A stretch of 64,000 bases of DNA from Aureimonas psammosilenae (GTDB lineage: Bacteria; Pseudomonadota; Alphaproteobacteria; Rhizobiales; Rhizobiaceae). Shown piece after piece: positions 52,922 through 60,912 of the stretch. Numbering within the stretch: position 1 is the stretch's first letter; every line of letters starts with the position of its first letter. The translations under genes and the position numbers were made by a program. The DNA lies in contig NZ_WEZG01000002.1 in assembly GCF_009176975.1 (NCBI RefSeq), positions 521,934 through 585,933 of the forward strand, in the 5' to 3' direction. Under the pieces are notes generated by a model, which saw only the letters and a program-made list of their open reading frames with translations, did no database searches and was not told where the DNA came from.

Positions 52922-53836
52922 ATGACGCCGCGCATTGCCGTGATCGGCTCCAACAACATGGATCTTGTGACCTATGTGAACCGCGTGCCGGAGGCGGGGG
53001 AAACCATCGAGGCCCCGTCCTTCGAAATCGGCTTCGGCGGCAAGGGTGCGAACCAGGCGGTGGCCGCCGGCCGTCTCGGCGCGTCCGTCCTGATGCTGAG
53101 CAAGGTCGGCGACGATTCCTTCGGGGTCGACCAGCTTCGCAATTTCGAGGCGAACGGCATCGACATCCGCCATGTCGGTCGCGTGCCGGGCATGTCGTCG
53201 GGCGTCGCGCCGATCTTCGTGGAGCCGAACGGCGAGAACCGCATCGTCATCGTGAAGGGCGCCAATGCCGAACTGTCGCCTGCCGATATCGACGCGGCGG
53301 CGGAAGACCTGAAGACCTGCCGGCTGATCCTCCTTCAACTCGAGACGTCGCTGGATGTCGTTTATCACGCGGTCGAGTTCGGCCGGCGGCACGGGATCGA
53401 GACGCTGTTGAACCCGGCGCCCGCCGCCGCCGATCTCGACCTCGCGCGGGTGCTCCACGCGACCTTCCTCGTGCCCAACGAGACCGAGCTCGCGCTTTTG
53501 ACCGGGATGACCGTGACGGACGAGGCAAGCTGCGAAGCCGCCGCGCGCCGTTTGATCGAGGGCGGCGTGCGCTGCGTCGTGGTGACGATGGGGGCACGAG
53601 GCGCGCTTCTGATCGAAGCGGGCAATCCGGCCAAAGTCATCCGTCCCCATGCGGTCGAACCCGTGGACACGACCGGGGCGGGCGACGCGTTCATCGGCTC
53701 CTTCGCCCATTTCTACGTCACGACCGGGGAGGTGGAGTCCTCGCTGCAACTGGCCGCCCGCTACGCCGCGCAGTCGACGCTGAAGCGCGGAACGCAGAAA
53801 TCCTATCCGACGGCGTTGGAGTTTTCGTCGTTCTAA
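52922..53836 (+). CDS. rbsK: Ribokinase
   Basis: This 304-residue PfkB-family sugar kinase is close to ribokinase. The N-terminal substrate-binding segment IAVIGSNNMDLVTYVNRVPEAGETI and FGGKGANQAVAAGRLGASV match RbsK, and the C-terminal motif DTTGAGDAFIGSFAHF holds the catalytic Asp and anion hole. NPAPAAADLDL and VPNETELALLTG fit the family. ATG 52922 is preferred over ATG 52916 for ribosome-site spacing. No ribose transporter lies nearby. A MITE-like element begins at the stop codon. Confidence 0.9.
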   Translation: MTPRIAVIGSNNMDLVTYVNRVPEAGETIEAPSFEIGFGGKGANQAVAAGRLGASVLMLSKVGDDSFGVDQLRNFEANGIDIRHVGRVPGMSSGVAPIFVEPNGENRIVIVKGANAELSPADIDAAAEDLKTCRLILLQLETSLDVVYHAVEFGRRHGIETLLNPAPAAADLDLARVLHATFLVPNETELALLTGMTVTDEASCEAAARRLIEGGVRCVVVTMGARGALLIEAGNPAKVIRPHAVEPVDTTGAGDAFIGSFAHFYVTTGEVESSLQLAARYAAQSTLKRGTQKSYPTALEFSSF

Positions 53837-54030
53837 GAGCGCCTAACAATACCTCCGGGCGGAGGATGGCCGAGGAATTTTTGTCCGATACCGAGGAGCG
53901 AAGCACAGTCGATGCGAGGGCGCATCGGCGAGCATTCGCGACGGTCCGGAGGACGGGCGAGACAGGCGGCTCGCTCAGAGCGGCAAAAAGAACCGGCCAG
54001 CCGACCCCGCGAGGTTTTGTTAGACGCTCT
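53836..54030. mobile_element. MITE-like element, 195 bp with terminal inverted repeats
   Basis: The left end AGAGCGCCTAACAATACCTC (53836-53855) and the inverse of the right end, AGAGCGTCTAACAAAACCTC (54011-54030), agree at 18 of 20 positions. Similarity continues inward as an imperfect palindrome (TGGCCG and TTTTTG blocks occur on both arms). The element encodes no transposase. One frame across it reads AKRTGQPTPRGFVRRSM, a phrase I recall from short rhizobial reading frames, so the element is probably repeated in related genomes. It sits exactly between the rbsK stop and the histidine-kinase stop. No clear target duplication is visible, though TA lies within a base of both ends. Confidence 0.6.
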
Positions 54031-54035
54031 ATGCC

Positions 54036-55397
54036 TCAGCCGCGCGGCACTGGAAGTGTGAGCCGCGCTGCGAGGCCGTTCAGGGTGGAAGGGCCGATCG
54101 CGAGCGAGCCGCCGTAGAGTTCGGCGAGTTCGCGCGTGATCGACAGGCCGAAACCATGCCCCGGTTGCATTTCGTCGAGGCGCCTGCCGGCGACCATGGC
54201 TTCCGGCACGTCGCCGGCGGCGAGGCCCTTGCCGTCGTCGTCGACGGTGAGGACCACGGTGCCGGCGTCCCGCCGCGCGCCGACGAGAATACGGCTTCCA
54301 GCCCATTTGCAGGCATTGTCGAGAAGATTGCCGGCCATCTCGTCGAAATCCTGCGGCTCGCAGGAAACGGCGAGATCGTGCGGCACCTCGATCTCGAAGC
54401 GAAGCCCGCGCTCGGCATAAACGCGGGCCAAGACCGCCGCGAGATCGTCGATATGCCGGCGCACCGGCGTCGTCGCGCGCGCCGGATGGCCGAGCGCGGC
54501 GGCGCGGGCGCGGGCAAGATGGTGCCGCACCCGCCCGTCCATGTCGTCCACCAAGGCCCGCGCCGAGCCGTCCGGGTCGCGGTTTTCGAGCGACAAGGCG
54601 AGGTCCGCCAAGGGCGTCTTCAAGCCATGCGCGAGGTTGGCGACGTGGCGGCGGGCGCGTTCGAGCCCTGCGGCGTTCTCCGCGATCAGCGAATTCAGTT
54701 CCGTGGCGAGCGGCTTGATCTCGTCGGGCTGGTCGGTCGGTATGGCGCGCCGCGCGCCGCTGCGGACCGCCGCCAGATCGCGACCGAGGGCTTCGAGCGG
54801 TTTCAGGCCGTAGCCGACCTGCAGCCGGGTCGCGAGAAGAAGGCCGAGCCCGAGCGCCACCATGGAAAGAACCACGGGCGTCATGGCGTCCCGCATCGGG
54901 CCGCCGATCGCCTCGATGGGCGCTGTCACCACGATACGCACTGGCCGCGATCCGACGGCCGCCGAAAGCACGCGCGCGTAGAGGCCATCTGCGTCCTCGA
55001 TGGCGACCGGCCGTGACCGCATGCGGGGGCGACGACCCCGTATGTCCGGTTCGGGCTCGGTGGCCGTGACGTTCAAAGGGCCGCGACGGTCTAAGGAGGG
55101 TGCCAGGAACGGTGGCGCGCCTTCCACGTCGATCTGCCAGAACCAGCCGGGATTGGGGCGATCGAAGGGAGGCCCGCCTGGGTCCTCGGCGAGAACGATG
55201 TCGCCGCGCGGACCTTCATGCAGGTCGTTCAGAAGCGAAATCGCCTGCGCGTCGAGCCTCAGGTCGAGCTGGTGGGTGATGAACCGGTGCAGCGTGAACG
55301 CCATGGCGGCGGCGGCGGCGAGCGTCGCCAGCGTGGTGGCGATCGCGGCGATCGCCATCAGCCGCCCGCGCAGCGAGGTGGGAACGGAAAGCCTCAT
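54036..55397 (-). CDS. Sensor histidine kinase (FeuQ/PhoQ-like)
   Basis: This 453-residue membrane kinase has TM1 (about residues 12-36), a periplasmic sensor of about 130 residues, TM2 (about 172-190), a HAMP-like linker, a DHp domain with phospho-accepting His257 in NLAHGLKTPLADL, and a HATPase domain: N-box NLLDNACKW (357 on), G1 DDDGKG and G2 GHGFGL. The sensor region contains an acidic/proline stretch (GDIVLAEDPGGPPFDRPNPG). Its start overlaps the response-regulator stop by 4 bases (ATGA). The pair resembles rhizobial FeuPQ. Confidence 0.88.
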   Translation of the reverse strand: MRLSVPTSLRGRLMAIAAIATTLATLAAAAAMAFTLHRFITHQLDLRLDAQAISLLNDLHEGPRGDIVLAEDPGGPPFDRPNPGWFWQIDVEGAPPFLAPSLDRRGPLNVTATEPEPDIRGRRPRMRSRPVAIEDADGLYARVLSAAVGSRPVRIVVTAPIEAIGGPMRDAMTPVVLSMVALGLGLLLATRLQVGYGLKPLEALGRDLAAVRSGARRAIPTDQPDEIKPLATELNSLIAENAAGLERARRHVANLAHGLKTPLADLALSLENRDPDGSARALVDDMDGRVRHHLARARAAALGHPARATTPVRRHIDDLAAVLARVYAERGLRFEIEVPHDLAVSCEPQDFDEMAGNLLDNACKWAGSRILVGARRDAGTVVLTVDDDGKGLAAGDVPEAMVAGRRLDEMQPGHGFGLSITRELAELYGGSLAIGPSTLNGLAARLTLPVPRG

Positions 55398-56062
55398 GCC
55401 TCGCCGGCGGTCAAACGGTAGCCGTGGCCGCGCACGGTCTCGATCATCGCCGCGCCGATCTTGCGGCGCAGCCGGGCGACGATGACCTCCACGGAATTGG
55501 AATCGACTTCGGCATCCCCGTCATAAACGCGTTCGAAGATGTCGGCGCGGGACACGACATGCTCCTTTTGCAAGGCGAGGCAGGACAGGACGCGCCATTC
55601 AAGGCCGGTAAGGCGAAGGGGCAGGCCTTCCAGCTCAAAGGTTCCGAGCTGCGCGTCATAGGCGAGGGGACCGCACAGGATGCGCGTTTCGGCGTGGCCG
55701 GCCGCGCGGCGGATCAGCGCGCGCAGACGCATCACCAGTTCCTCCACCCGGAACGGCTTCATCACGTAGTCGTCGGCGCCGGCCTTGAAGCCTTCCACCT
55801 TCTCCGACCAGCCGTCGCGGGCGGTGAGGATCAGCACCGGAAGAATGCGCCCGGCCTTGCGCCACGCCCGAAGCACCTCGATGCCGGGAACGAGCGGCAG
55901 GCCGAGATCCAGCACGGCCGCGTCGTAGACGCCGGTTTCTCCGAGATGCTGACCGTCCTCGCCATTCTTTGCCAGATCGACGCTGAAGTTCTCTCGCCGA
56001 AGATGCTCTGCGATCTTTTCTCCAAGCGAATGGTCGTCTTCGATCAGAAGGATCTTCAACAT
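55394..56062 (-). CDS. OmpR-family response regulator (FeuP/PhoP-like)
   Basis: This 222-residue regulator has the receiver domain with Asp9/Asp10, phospho-acceptor Asp52 (AAVLDLGLP), Thr80 (LILTARDGWSEKV) and Lys102 (DDYVMKPF). A linker RRAAGHAETRILCGPL is followed by a winged-helix DNA-binding domain with DSNSVEVIVARLRRKIG and IETVRGHGYRL. The linker and phrase RAAGHA closely resemble rhizobial FeuP. ATG 56062 is chosen; Met three codons earlier (56071) is possible. The direct repeat at 56131-56147 upstream may be its own binding site. Confidence 0.9.
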   Translation of the reverse strand: MLKILLIEDDHSLGEKIAEHLRRENFSVDLAKNGEDGQHLGETGVYDAAVLDLGLPLVPGIEVLRAWRKAGRILPVLILTARDGWSEKVEGFKAGADDYVMKPFRVEELVMRLRALIRRAAGHAETRILCGPLAYDAQLGTFELEGLPLRLTGLEWRVLSCLALQKEHVVSRADIFERVYDGDAEVDSNSVEVIVARLRRKIGAAMIETVRGHGYRLTAGEA

Positions 56063-56130
56063 CGTCTCCATGGGCCATCACCCGCTTCGAAAAAGGGGAG
56101 ATATCCGGACACGAGCGCTATTCCATGCGG

Positions 56131-56160
56131 CTGAACCGATCCTGAACGGGTTCGTTCAGG
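56131..56160. promoter_or_regulatory. Direct repeat CTGAAC-N5-CTGAAC plus inverted copy (candidate OmpR-type box)
   Basis: CTGAAC at 56131-56136 and 56142-56147 are 11 bases apart, the one-turn spacing typical of OmpR/PhoP-family binding sites. An inverted copy GTTCAG follows at 56154-56159. The site lies between the response regulator and the divergent exported-protein gene, where autoregulation would be expected. Confidence 0.45.
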
Positions 56161-56220
56161 CCGGGTTGGACGGGGTCATGGGAAAAGGGCGTCATCAGCA
56201 ACGGATCAGGAGTTCCTTCC

Positions 56221-56736
56221 TTGACCAACACCGAAGATCAGTCCCCCGCCGCCGAGCCCGTGAAGCCCGCTCATATGGCTGCGGACCATTCGCCAGCTGG
56301 GCGGCGATCCTTTCTCAAAGGCCGCCTCGGCGCGGCAGCCGTCGGCGCGCTTGTTCTGGGCGTCGCCATCGGCGGTGCTGGAACGGCCATCATCGGCAAC
56401 CATCACCAACGCTCCACCCTGGTGCTGGAGCCGGCCGCGATCTCATCGCTCCAGAACGACAGCCTCGCGGCGGTGAAGGCGCAGGTGGCCGAAGTCTTCG
56501 GCAACAAGATCGTCGTCGAGGACGGCAGCGGTCGGGTTCTGATCGAAACCGGTCCCGAAGGCGAGGGACGCTCCCTGGCTGCCAAGGGCGACACGATCAC
56601 CGCGCAGGGCCGCTTCGACGAAGGGGTTCTGAGGGCGGAAATGCTGGTTCAATCGAACGGCAAGGTCGTTGAACTGAAACCGAAGCCGCCGCGCGACCAT
56701 CCTCCGCGCGGCCCCAAGGAACTCGCGCTTCGTTGA
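56221..56736 (+). CDS. Membrane-anchored hypothetical protein with OB-like domain
   Basis: This 171-residue protein has a hydrophilic N-terminus, a twin-arginine-like RRSFLKGRLGAAAVGALVLGVAIGGAGTAIIG membrane or signal segment (residues 27-60), and a small strand-rich domain (about 85-155). It ends in a Pro/Arg-rich tail (KPKPPRDHPPRGPKELALR). TTG 56221 is chosen because GGAG lies upstream at 56210-56213. ATG 56275 would begin just before the hydrophobic segment. Divergent from the two-component genes, it is a candidate target of that regulator. Family not recognised. Confidence 0.65.
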   Translation: MTNTEDQSPAAEPVKPAHMAADHSPAGRRSFLKGRLGAAAVGALVLGVAIGGAGTAIIGNHHQRSTLVLEPAAISSLQNDSLAAVKAQVAEVFGNKIVVEDGSGRVLIETGPEGEGRSLAAKGDTITAQGRFDEGVLRAEMLVQSNGKVVELKPKPPRDHPPRGPKELALR

Positions 56737-56809
56737 AGCGCGTCACCTCGCAACCTTTAGCCGGGTCAGCGATTGAAGCAGGCCGCCGGCAAATCGAAAG
56801 ATGGAAGAC

Positions 56810-57238
56810 ATGAAAGCCCAACTTCTGATCGCTTCCTTGATGGTGTCCACGCTCGTCGGTGGGGCAGCGCTCGCCCAGACGCCGCCTCCGCCGCCGCCGG
56901 GTGCGGAAGCGCCGAAGGACGACGCTCGGGCGGCCCCCGCGCCGGATGACGAGGTCGCCGGCGACGACGATGACGCCGGTCCGCGTCGCGGTGGCCCGCG
57001 CGACGATGATCGCCGTGGCCCGAAGGGTCCGCGTCACGGCGGTCCGGGCGGGCCGCGTGGCATGGCACCCCCGCCGCCGCCCTCCAAGGCCGCTCACTTC
57101 CGCATCGAGAACGGTCCGTTCCGCGTCGATGTGAAGTGCGCCGAAGACGAGCCCCAGCAGGCCTGCGCCGATATCGCGCTGAAGATGCTGGAACAGGCAA
57201 GGACGCTTCCCGCACCGCCGGCCCCGCCGGCGCGCTGA
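56810..57238 (+). CDS. Proline/aspartate/glycine-rich exported hypothetical protein
   Basis: This protein of about 142 residues has a signal peptide (LLIASLMVSTLVGGAALAQ). The mature N-terminus is Pro-rich, followed by an Asp-rich run (DDEVAGDDDDAG) and an Arg/Gly/Asp-rich segment. The C-terminal 45 residues (AHFRIENGPFRVDVKCAEDEPQQACADIALKML) have two cysteines. The acidic stretch could bind cations, which would suit a PhoP-like regulon, but this is speculation. ATG 56810 follows GGAAGAC. A strong terminator follows at 57261-57288. Confidence 0.65.
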   Translation: MKAQLLIASLMVSTLVGGAALAQTPPPPPPGAEAPKDDARAAPAPDDEVAGDDDDAGPRRGGPRDDDRRGPKGPRHGGPGGPRGMAPPPPPSKAAHFRIENGPFRVDVKCAEDEPQQACADIALKMLEQARTLPAPPAPPAR

Positions 57239-57260
57239 GGACCGGGCATCCGGATCACGA

Positions 57261-57288
57261 CCCCCGTCGCTTCGCGGCGGGGGTTTTT
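57261..57288 (+). terminator. Intrinsic terminator before msrB
   Basis: CCCCCGTCGC (57261-57270) pairs with GCGGCGGGGG (57274-57283), one G-U pair, with loop TTC and a TTTTT tail. Confidence 0.9.
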
Positions 57289-57365
57289 GCATGTTCTCCG
57301 GGCCTTGGTCCGGGCGTCGGCCACGACTATCTAGACGGCCAGAGCCTGGAACAGGAGGACGACCC

Positions 57366-57773
57366 ATGGATGTCGCGAAATTTCCCGTGACCCACACCGA
57401 CGAGGAATGGCGGCGTATCCTCACGCCGGAGCAATACGCCGTCATGCGCGGCCACGGCACCGAGCGGCCGGGGAGCTGCGCCCTGAACTACGAGAAGCGG
57501 GAGGGTACCTTCTCTTGCGCCGGATGCGAGCAGACGCTCTTCGTTTCCGGCCGCAAGTTCGAAAGCGGCACCGGCTGGCCGAGCTTCGACGATCCGGTGG
57601 AAGGATCGGTCGAGACCTCCACGGATCGCAACTACGGCATGGTCCGCACCGAAGTGCATTGCAGTCGCTGCGGCAGCCATCTCGGGCATGTCTTCGAAGA
57701 TGGTCCGCCGCCGACCGGCCTTCGCTACTGCATCAATGGCGTGGCCATGAACTTCGAGCCGCAAGCCGCCTAA
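57366..57773 (+). CDS. msrB: Peptide-methionine (R)-S-oxide reductase
   Basis: This 135-residue repair enzyme reduces R-methionine sulfoxide in proteins. The structural zinc is held by Cys51, Cys54, Cys99 and Cys102 (FSCAGCEQ and HCSRCGSHLGHVF). The catalytic Cys122 lies in LRYCINGVAMNF. The GTGWPSF motif is at residues 68-74. ATG 57366 follows AGGAGGACGACCC. The rirA gene follows 111 bases later. Confidence 0.96.
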   Translation: MDVAKFPVTHTDEEWRRILTPEQYAVMRGHGTERPGSCALNYEKREGTFSCAGCEQTLFVSGRKFESGTGWPSFDDPVEGSVETSTDRNYGMVRTEVHCSRCGSHLGHVFEDGPPPTGLRYCINGVAMNFEPQAA

Positions 57774-57823
57774 GCCGTTACGGCAGGCGATCCGCGACGG
57801 TTGATTGATTTGCCCTTCTTTTT

Positions 57824-57842
57824 CCTTGGAATTCTTCTAAGG
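57824..57842. promoter_or_regulatory. Iron-control-like palindrome upstream of rirA
   Basis: CCTTGGAA-TTC-TTCTAAGG is an inverted repeat (7 of 8 positions) resembling the Irr-binding iron control element TTTAGAA...TTCTAAA. Irr represses rirA in Agrobacterium, so the position fits. A perfect hairpin (CCTGCCGG/CCGGCAGG, 57848-57869) follows in the leader. Confidence 0.4.
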
Positions 57843-57884
57843 TAGATCCTGCCGGTTCGGTCCGGCAGGGTTAGGGAGCGGTTC

Positions 57885-58343
57885 ATGCGGCTGACGCGGC
57901 AGACCAATCATGCGGTTCGCATGCTGATGTTTTGCGCCCTGCGTGGCGAAAAGCTGAGCCGGGTCGGCGAGATCGCGCTCGCTTATTCGGTATCCGAACT
58001 CTTTCTGTTCAAGATTCTCCAGCCGCTCGTGGAAGCCGGTTTCGTGGAAACCGTGCGCGGCCGCAACGGCGGCATTCGCCTGCGCAAGCCGGCCGAGGCG
58101 ATCACGCTTCGCGCGGTCGTGGAAGTGACCGAGGAGAATTTCTCCCTTGCCGAATGTTTCGAAACGGGCAGCGACTGCCCCTTGATCGGCGATTGTTCGC
58201 TGAACGGCGCCCTGCACGAGGCGCTGGAGGCATTCTTGGAAGTTCTCGCGAGCTACACGATCGCCGATCTCGTCGCCGATCATGCATCCGTCGGCGTGCG
58301 CCTCGGCTTCCCCGTGCCGAACACCTTCCTGGCGAGCGCCTGA
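57885..58343 (+). CDS. rirA: Rrf2-family iron-responsive regulator RirA
   Basis: This 152-residue protein matches RirA, the Fe-S cluster sensor that represses iron-uptake genes in Rhizobiales when iron is plentiful. The winged helix contains MRLTRQTNHAVRMLMFCAL, SVSELFLFKILQPLVEAGFVETVRGRNGGIRL, and the three cluster cysteines are Cys91, Cys98 and Cys104 (AECFETGSDCPLIGDC), with the spacing typical of RirA rather than IscR. An Irr-like palindrome lies upstream. Confidence 0.93.
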   Translation: MRLTRQTNHAVRMLMFCALRGEKLSRVGEIALAYSVSELFLFKILQPLVEAGFVETVRGRNGGIRLRKPAEAITLRAVVEVTEENFSLAECFETGSDCPLIGDCSLNGALHEALEAFLEVLASYTIADLVADHASVGVRLGFPVPNTFLASA

Positions 58344-58561
58344 TCGCGCTTATCATGTCCATGTCGTAGGTAGCGCCGCGCTCTGTCGCTTTTGTTGGCT
58401 CCCCCAAGCATGGAACGTTTCAAAATTCGGCCATCGTAGATCGCCGGAAAGCGGTGGTGTCGTGGTGGCTCATGGAGCGGACGCCTTTCATCGCCGTTTC
58501 ATCCGGACCGGCCGTCCAATGGGACCCCTTGGTCCGCAGCGGAAAACGCGGGGAGAATGGC

Positions 58562-59806
58562 ATGAGCGCACGCGACGCGATGCTCGCGAAGTTTCGCGAC
58601 CGAAAAGCCGGTTTCAGCCTGGAGCGCGAGTTCTACTGCGACCCTGACTATTACCAAGCCGATCTGGAGAACATCTGGTATCGCGACTGGCTTTTCGTCG
58701 GCCATGATTGCGAATTGCCGAAGAGCGGCAGCTACCTGACCGTACAGGTCGGCGATTATCCGATCGTCGTCGTGCGCGATGCGCAGAAGAACATTCGCGC
58801 CTTCCACAATTCCTGTCGCCATCGCGGCTCGCGCATCTGCTCGGCCGCCAAAGGCACAGCCGCCAAGCTCGTCTGCCCCTACCATCAATGGACCTACGAA
58901 CTCGACGGGCGGCTTCTGTTCGCCCGCGACATGGGACCGGATTTCAAGCCGGCCGAGTTCGGCTTGAAGCCCGTCCATTGCGAAACGGTGGGTGGTTACG
59001 TTTTCGTCTCGCTGGCCGAGCAGCCGTTGAGCTTCCAGCCCGTGCGCGCCTTGATCGAGCCTTATCTCGCACCCCATCGCCTCGGCGAAGCGAAGGTCGC
59101 CTTCGAGATGACCATCGTGGAGAAGGGCAACTGGAAGCTGACCTGGGAAAACAACCGGGAATGCTATCATTGCGCGGGCAGCCATCCCGAACTCTGCCGC
59201 ACCTACCCGGAAGCTCCCGGTGCGACGGGTGTCGACGGCCACGACGACCCCGAAACCAAAGAGCATTGGGATCGATGCGAAGCGGCGGGCCTGCCGTCGA
59301 AATTCACGATGCACGCTTCCGGCCAGTTTCGCACGGCGCGGATGCCGCTGCTTCGCGACGCGGTGAGCTACACCATGTCGGGCAAGGCGGCGGTGCGCCG
59401 GCCTTTGAGCGATACGGTGACGGCGCCGAAGATCGGCACCATGATGTTCTTCCATTATCCGACCACTTGGAACCACGTTCTCGGCGATCATGCCGTGTCG
59501 TTCCGCGTTCTGCCGAAGGGGCCGACCGAAACCGAGGTGACCACCAAGTGGCTCGTCCACAAGGACGCGGTGGAGGGCGTGGACTATTCGCTGGACGAGA
59601 TGACCAAGGTCTGGATCGCGACCAACGATCAGGATCGCCGCATCATCGAGGAGAACCAGATCGGCATCCTGTCGCCGGCCTATCGCCCCGGTCCTTATTC
59701 CGAACTTCATGAGGGCGGCGTGATCCAGTTCGTGGACTGGTATTGCCGCTTCATGGGAGAGCGGCTGCGCGGCGAGCGCACGCCGCATCTGGCGGAAGTC
59801 GCCTGA
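58562..59806 (+). CDS. gbcA: Rieske ring-hydroxylating/demethylating oxygenase, alpha subunit (GbcA-like)
   Basis: This 414-residue oxygenase has an N-terminal Rieske domain with Cys85-x-His87 (NSCRHRGSRIC) and Cys105-x2-His108 (VCPYHQW). The catalytic domain holds the non-heme iron ligands, with ENNRECYHCAGSHPELC near residue 197. Together with the reductase encoded 14 bases downstream it resembles GbcAB, which removes a methyl group from glycine betaine; stachydrine demethylase (Stc2-type) is an alternative. ATG 58562 is set by the family N-terminus. The substrate is inferred. Confidence 0.85.
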   Translation: MSARDAMLAKFRDRKAGFSLEREFYCDPDYYQADLENIWYRDWLFVGHDCELPKSGSYLTVQVGDYPIVVVRDAQKNIRAFHNSCRHRGSRICSAAKGTAAKLVCPYHQWTYELDGRLLFARDMGPDFKPAEFGLKPVHCETVGGYVFVSLAEQPLSFQPVRALIEPYLAPHRLGEAKVAFEMTIVEKGNWKLTWENNRECYHCAGSHPELCRTYPEAPGATGVDGHDDPETKEHWDRCEAAGLPSKFTMHASGQFRTARMPLLRDAVSYTMSGKAAVRRPLSDTVTAPKIGTMMFFHYPTTWNHVLGDHAVSFRVLPKGPTETEVTTKWLVHKDAVEGVDYSLDEMTKVWIATNDQDRRIIEENQIGILSPAYRPGPYSELHEGGVIQFVDWYCRFMGERLRGERTPHLAEVA

Positions 59807-59820
59807 AGGCCGGGACATTC

Positions 59821-60909
59821 ATGGAAATCGCCCCGCTGCGGCACAAGCATCTCGACGACCTGCCGCTCTGGATCGACCGGGCCCAGGTTCTGGAATGCGT
59901 CGGCGTCCTGCCCGAAACGGCGGATGTGCGAACCTTCTCGTTTCAGACCCCGAGCGATAGCTGGTTCCGCTACGCGCCGGGGCAGTTCGTGACGCTGGAA
60001 CTGCCGACCGATCAGGGCGCGATCCTGCGCACCTACACGCTGTCGTCCAGCCCGTCGCGTCCGCTATCGGTTTCCGTCACCGTCAAGGCGCAGCCCGGCA
60101 GCGTCGCCGGCCGCTGGATGTTCGAGAACGTGCGCGAGGGCGTTCGCCTGAAAGCCTATGGGCCGGCCGGCACCTTTACCTTCGAGCGCCATCCGGCTGA
60201 GCGCTACCTTTTCGTCTCCGCCGGCTCCGGCGTCACGCCGATGATGTCCATGACGCGCTGGCTCTACGATTACGGCCGGCGCACGGACATCAAGTTCATC
60301 CACTGCGCGCGCACGCCGTCCGACATCATCTTCCGGCGCGAACTGGAACTGATGATGGAGCGCGTGCCGGAGATCGACGTGACCTTCGTGGTGGAGCGGC
60401 CGGACCCGCACGGCATCTGGACAGGCTATCGCGGCCGTCTGAACAGTTTGATGCTGGAACTGATCGCGCCGGACTATCAGGACCGCGAAGTCTTCTGCTG
60501 CGGGCCGGCGCCCTTCATGCAAGGCGTTCGCGACATCCTGACCGCCTCCGGTTTCCCGATGGAGCGCCATCACGAGGAAAGCTTCCAGGCCCCGGACGAG
60601 GATGCGCCGATCGCGCCCGGTGCCGATCCCGCGTCGGCCCCGAGCGAAAGCGCCGTGATCCGTTTCGCGCAGGCGGAGATCGAAGCGACCTGTTCGGAAG
60701 ACGAAACGATTCTTCAGGTCGCCAAGGCCAACGGCCTGAACATTCCAAGCGGGTGCCAGTTCGGCGTCTGCGGCACATGCAAGACGCTGAAACTCTCCGG
60801 CGAGGTCCAGATGATGCACAATGGCGGCATCACCGAAGACGAGATCGCCGAAGGCTTCATCCTCGCTTGTTGTTCCAAGCCGATCGGGCGGGTCGAAGTC
60901 GAAGTCTGA
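59821..60909 (+). CDS. gbcB: Ferredoxin-NAD(P)H reductase of Rieske oxygenase (GbcB-like)
   Basis: This 362-residue electron-transfer protein has an FAD-binding barrel (PGQFVTLELPTDQGAILRTYTLSSSP), an NAD-binding domain (FVSAGSGVTPMMSMTRWLYD and FCCGPAPFMQGVRDIL), and a C-terminal plant-type 2Fe-2S ferredoxin domain (IPSGCQFGVCGTCKTLKLSG and a later Cys in LACCSKP). The domain order FAD-NAD-2Fe2S fits GbcB-type hybrid reductases. It lies 14 bases after gbcA, so the two form an operon. It supplies electrons from NADH or NADPH to the oxygenase. Confidence 0.88.
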   Translation: MEIAPLRHKHLDDLPLWIDRAQVLECVGVLPETADVRTFSFQTPSDSWFRYAPGQFVTLELPTDQGAILRTYTLSSSPSRPLSVSVTVKAQPGSVAGRWMFENVREGVRLKAYGPAGTFTFERHPAERYLFVSAGSGVTPMMSMTRWLYDYGRRTDIKFIHCARTPSDIIFRRELELMMERVPEIDVTFVVERPDPHGIWTGYRGRLNSLMLELIAPDYQDREVFCCGPAPFMQGVRDILTASGFPMERHHEESFQAPDEDAPIAPGADPASAPSESAVIRFAQAEIEATCSEDETILQVAKANGLNIPSGCQFGVCGTCKTLKLSGEVQMMHNGGITEDEIAEGFILACCSKPIGRVEVEV

Positions 60910-60912
60910 CCC

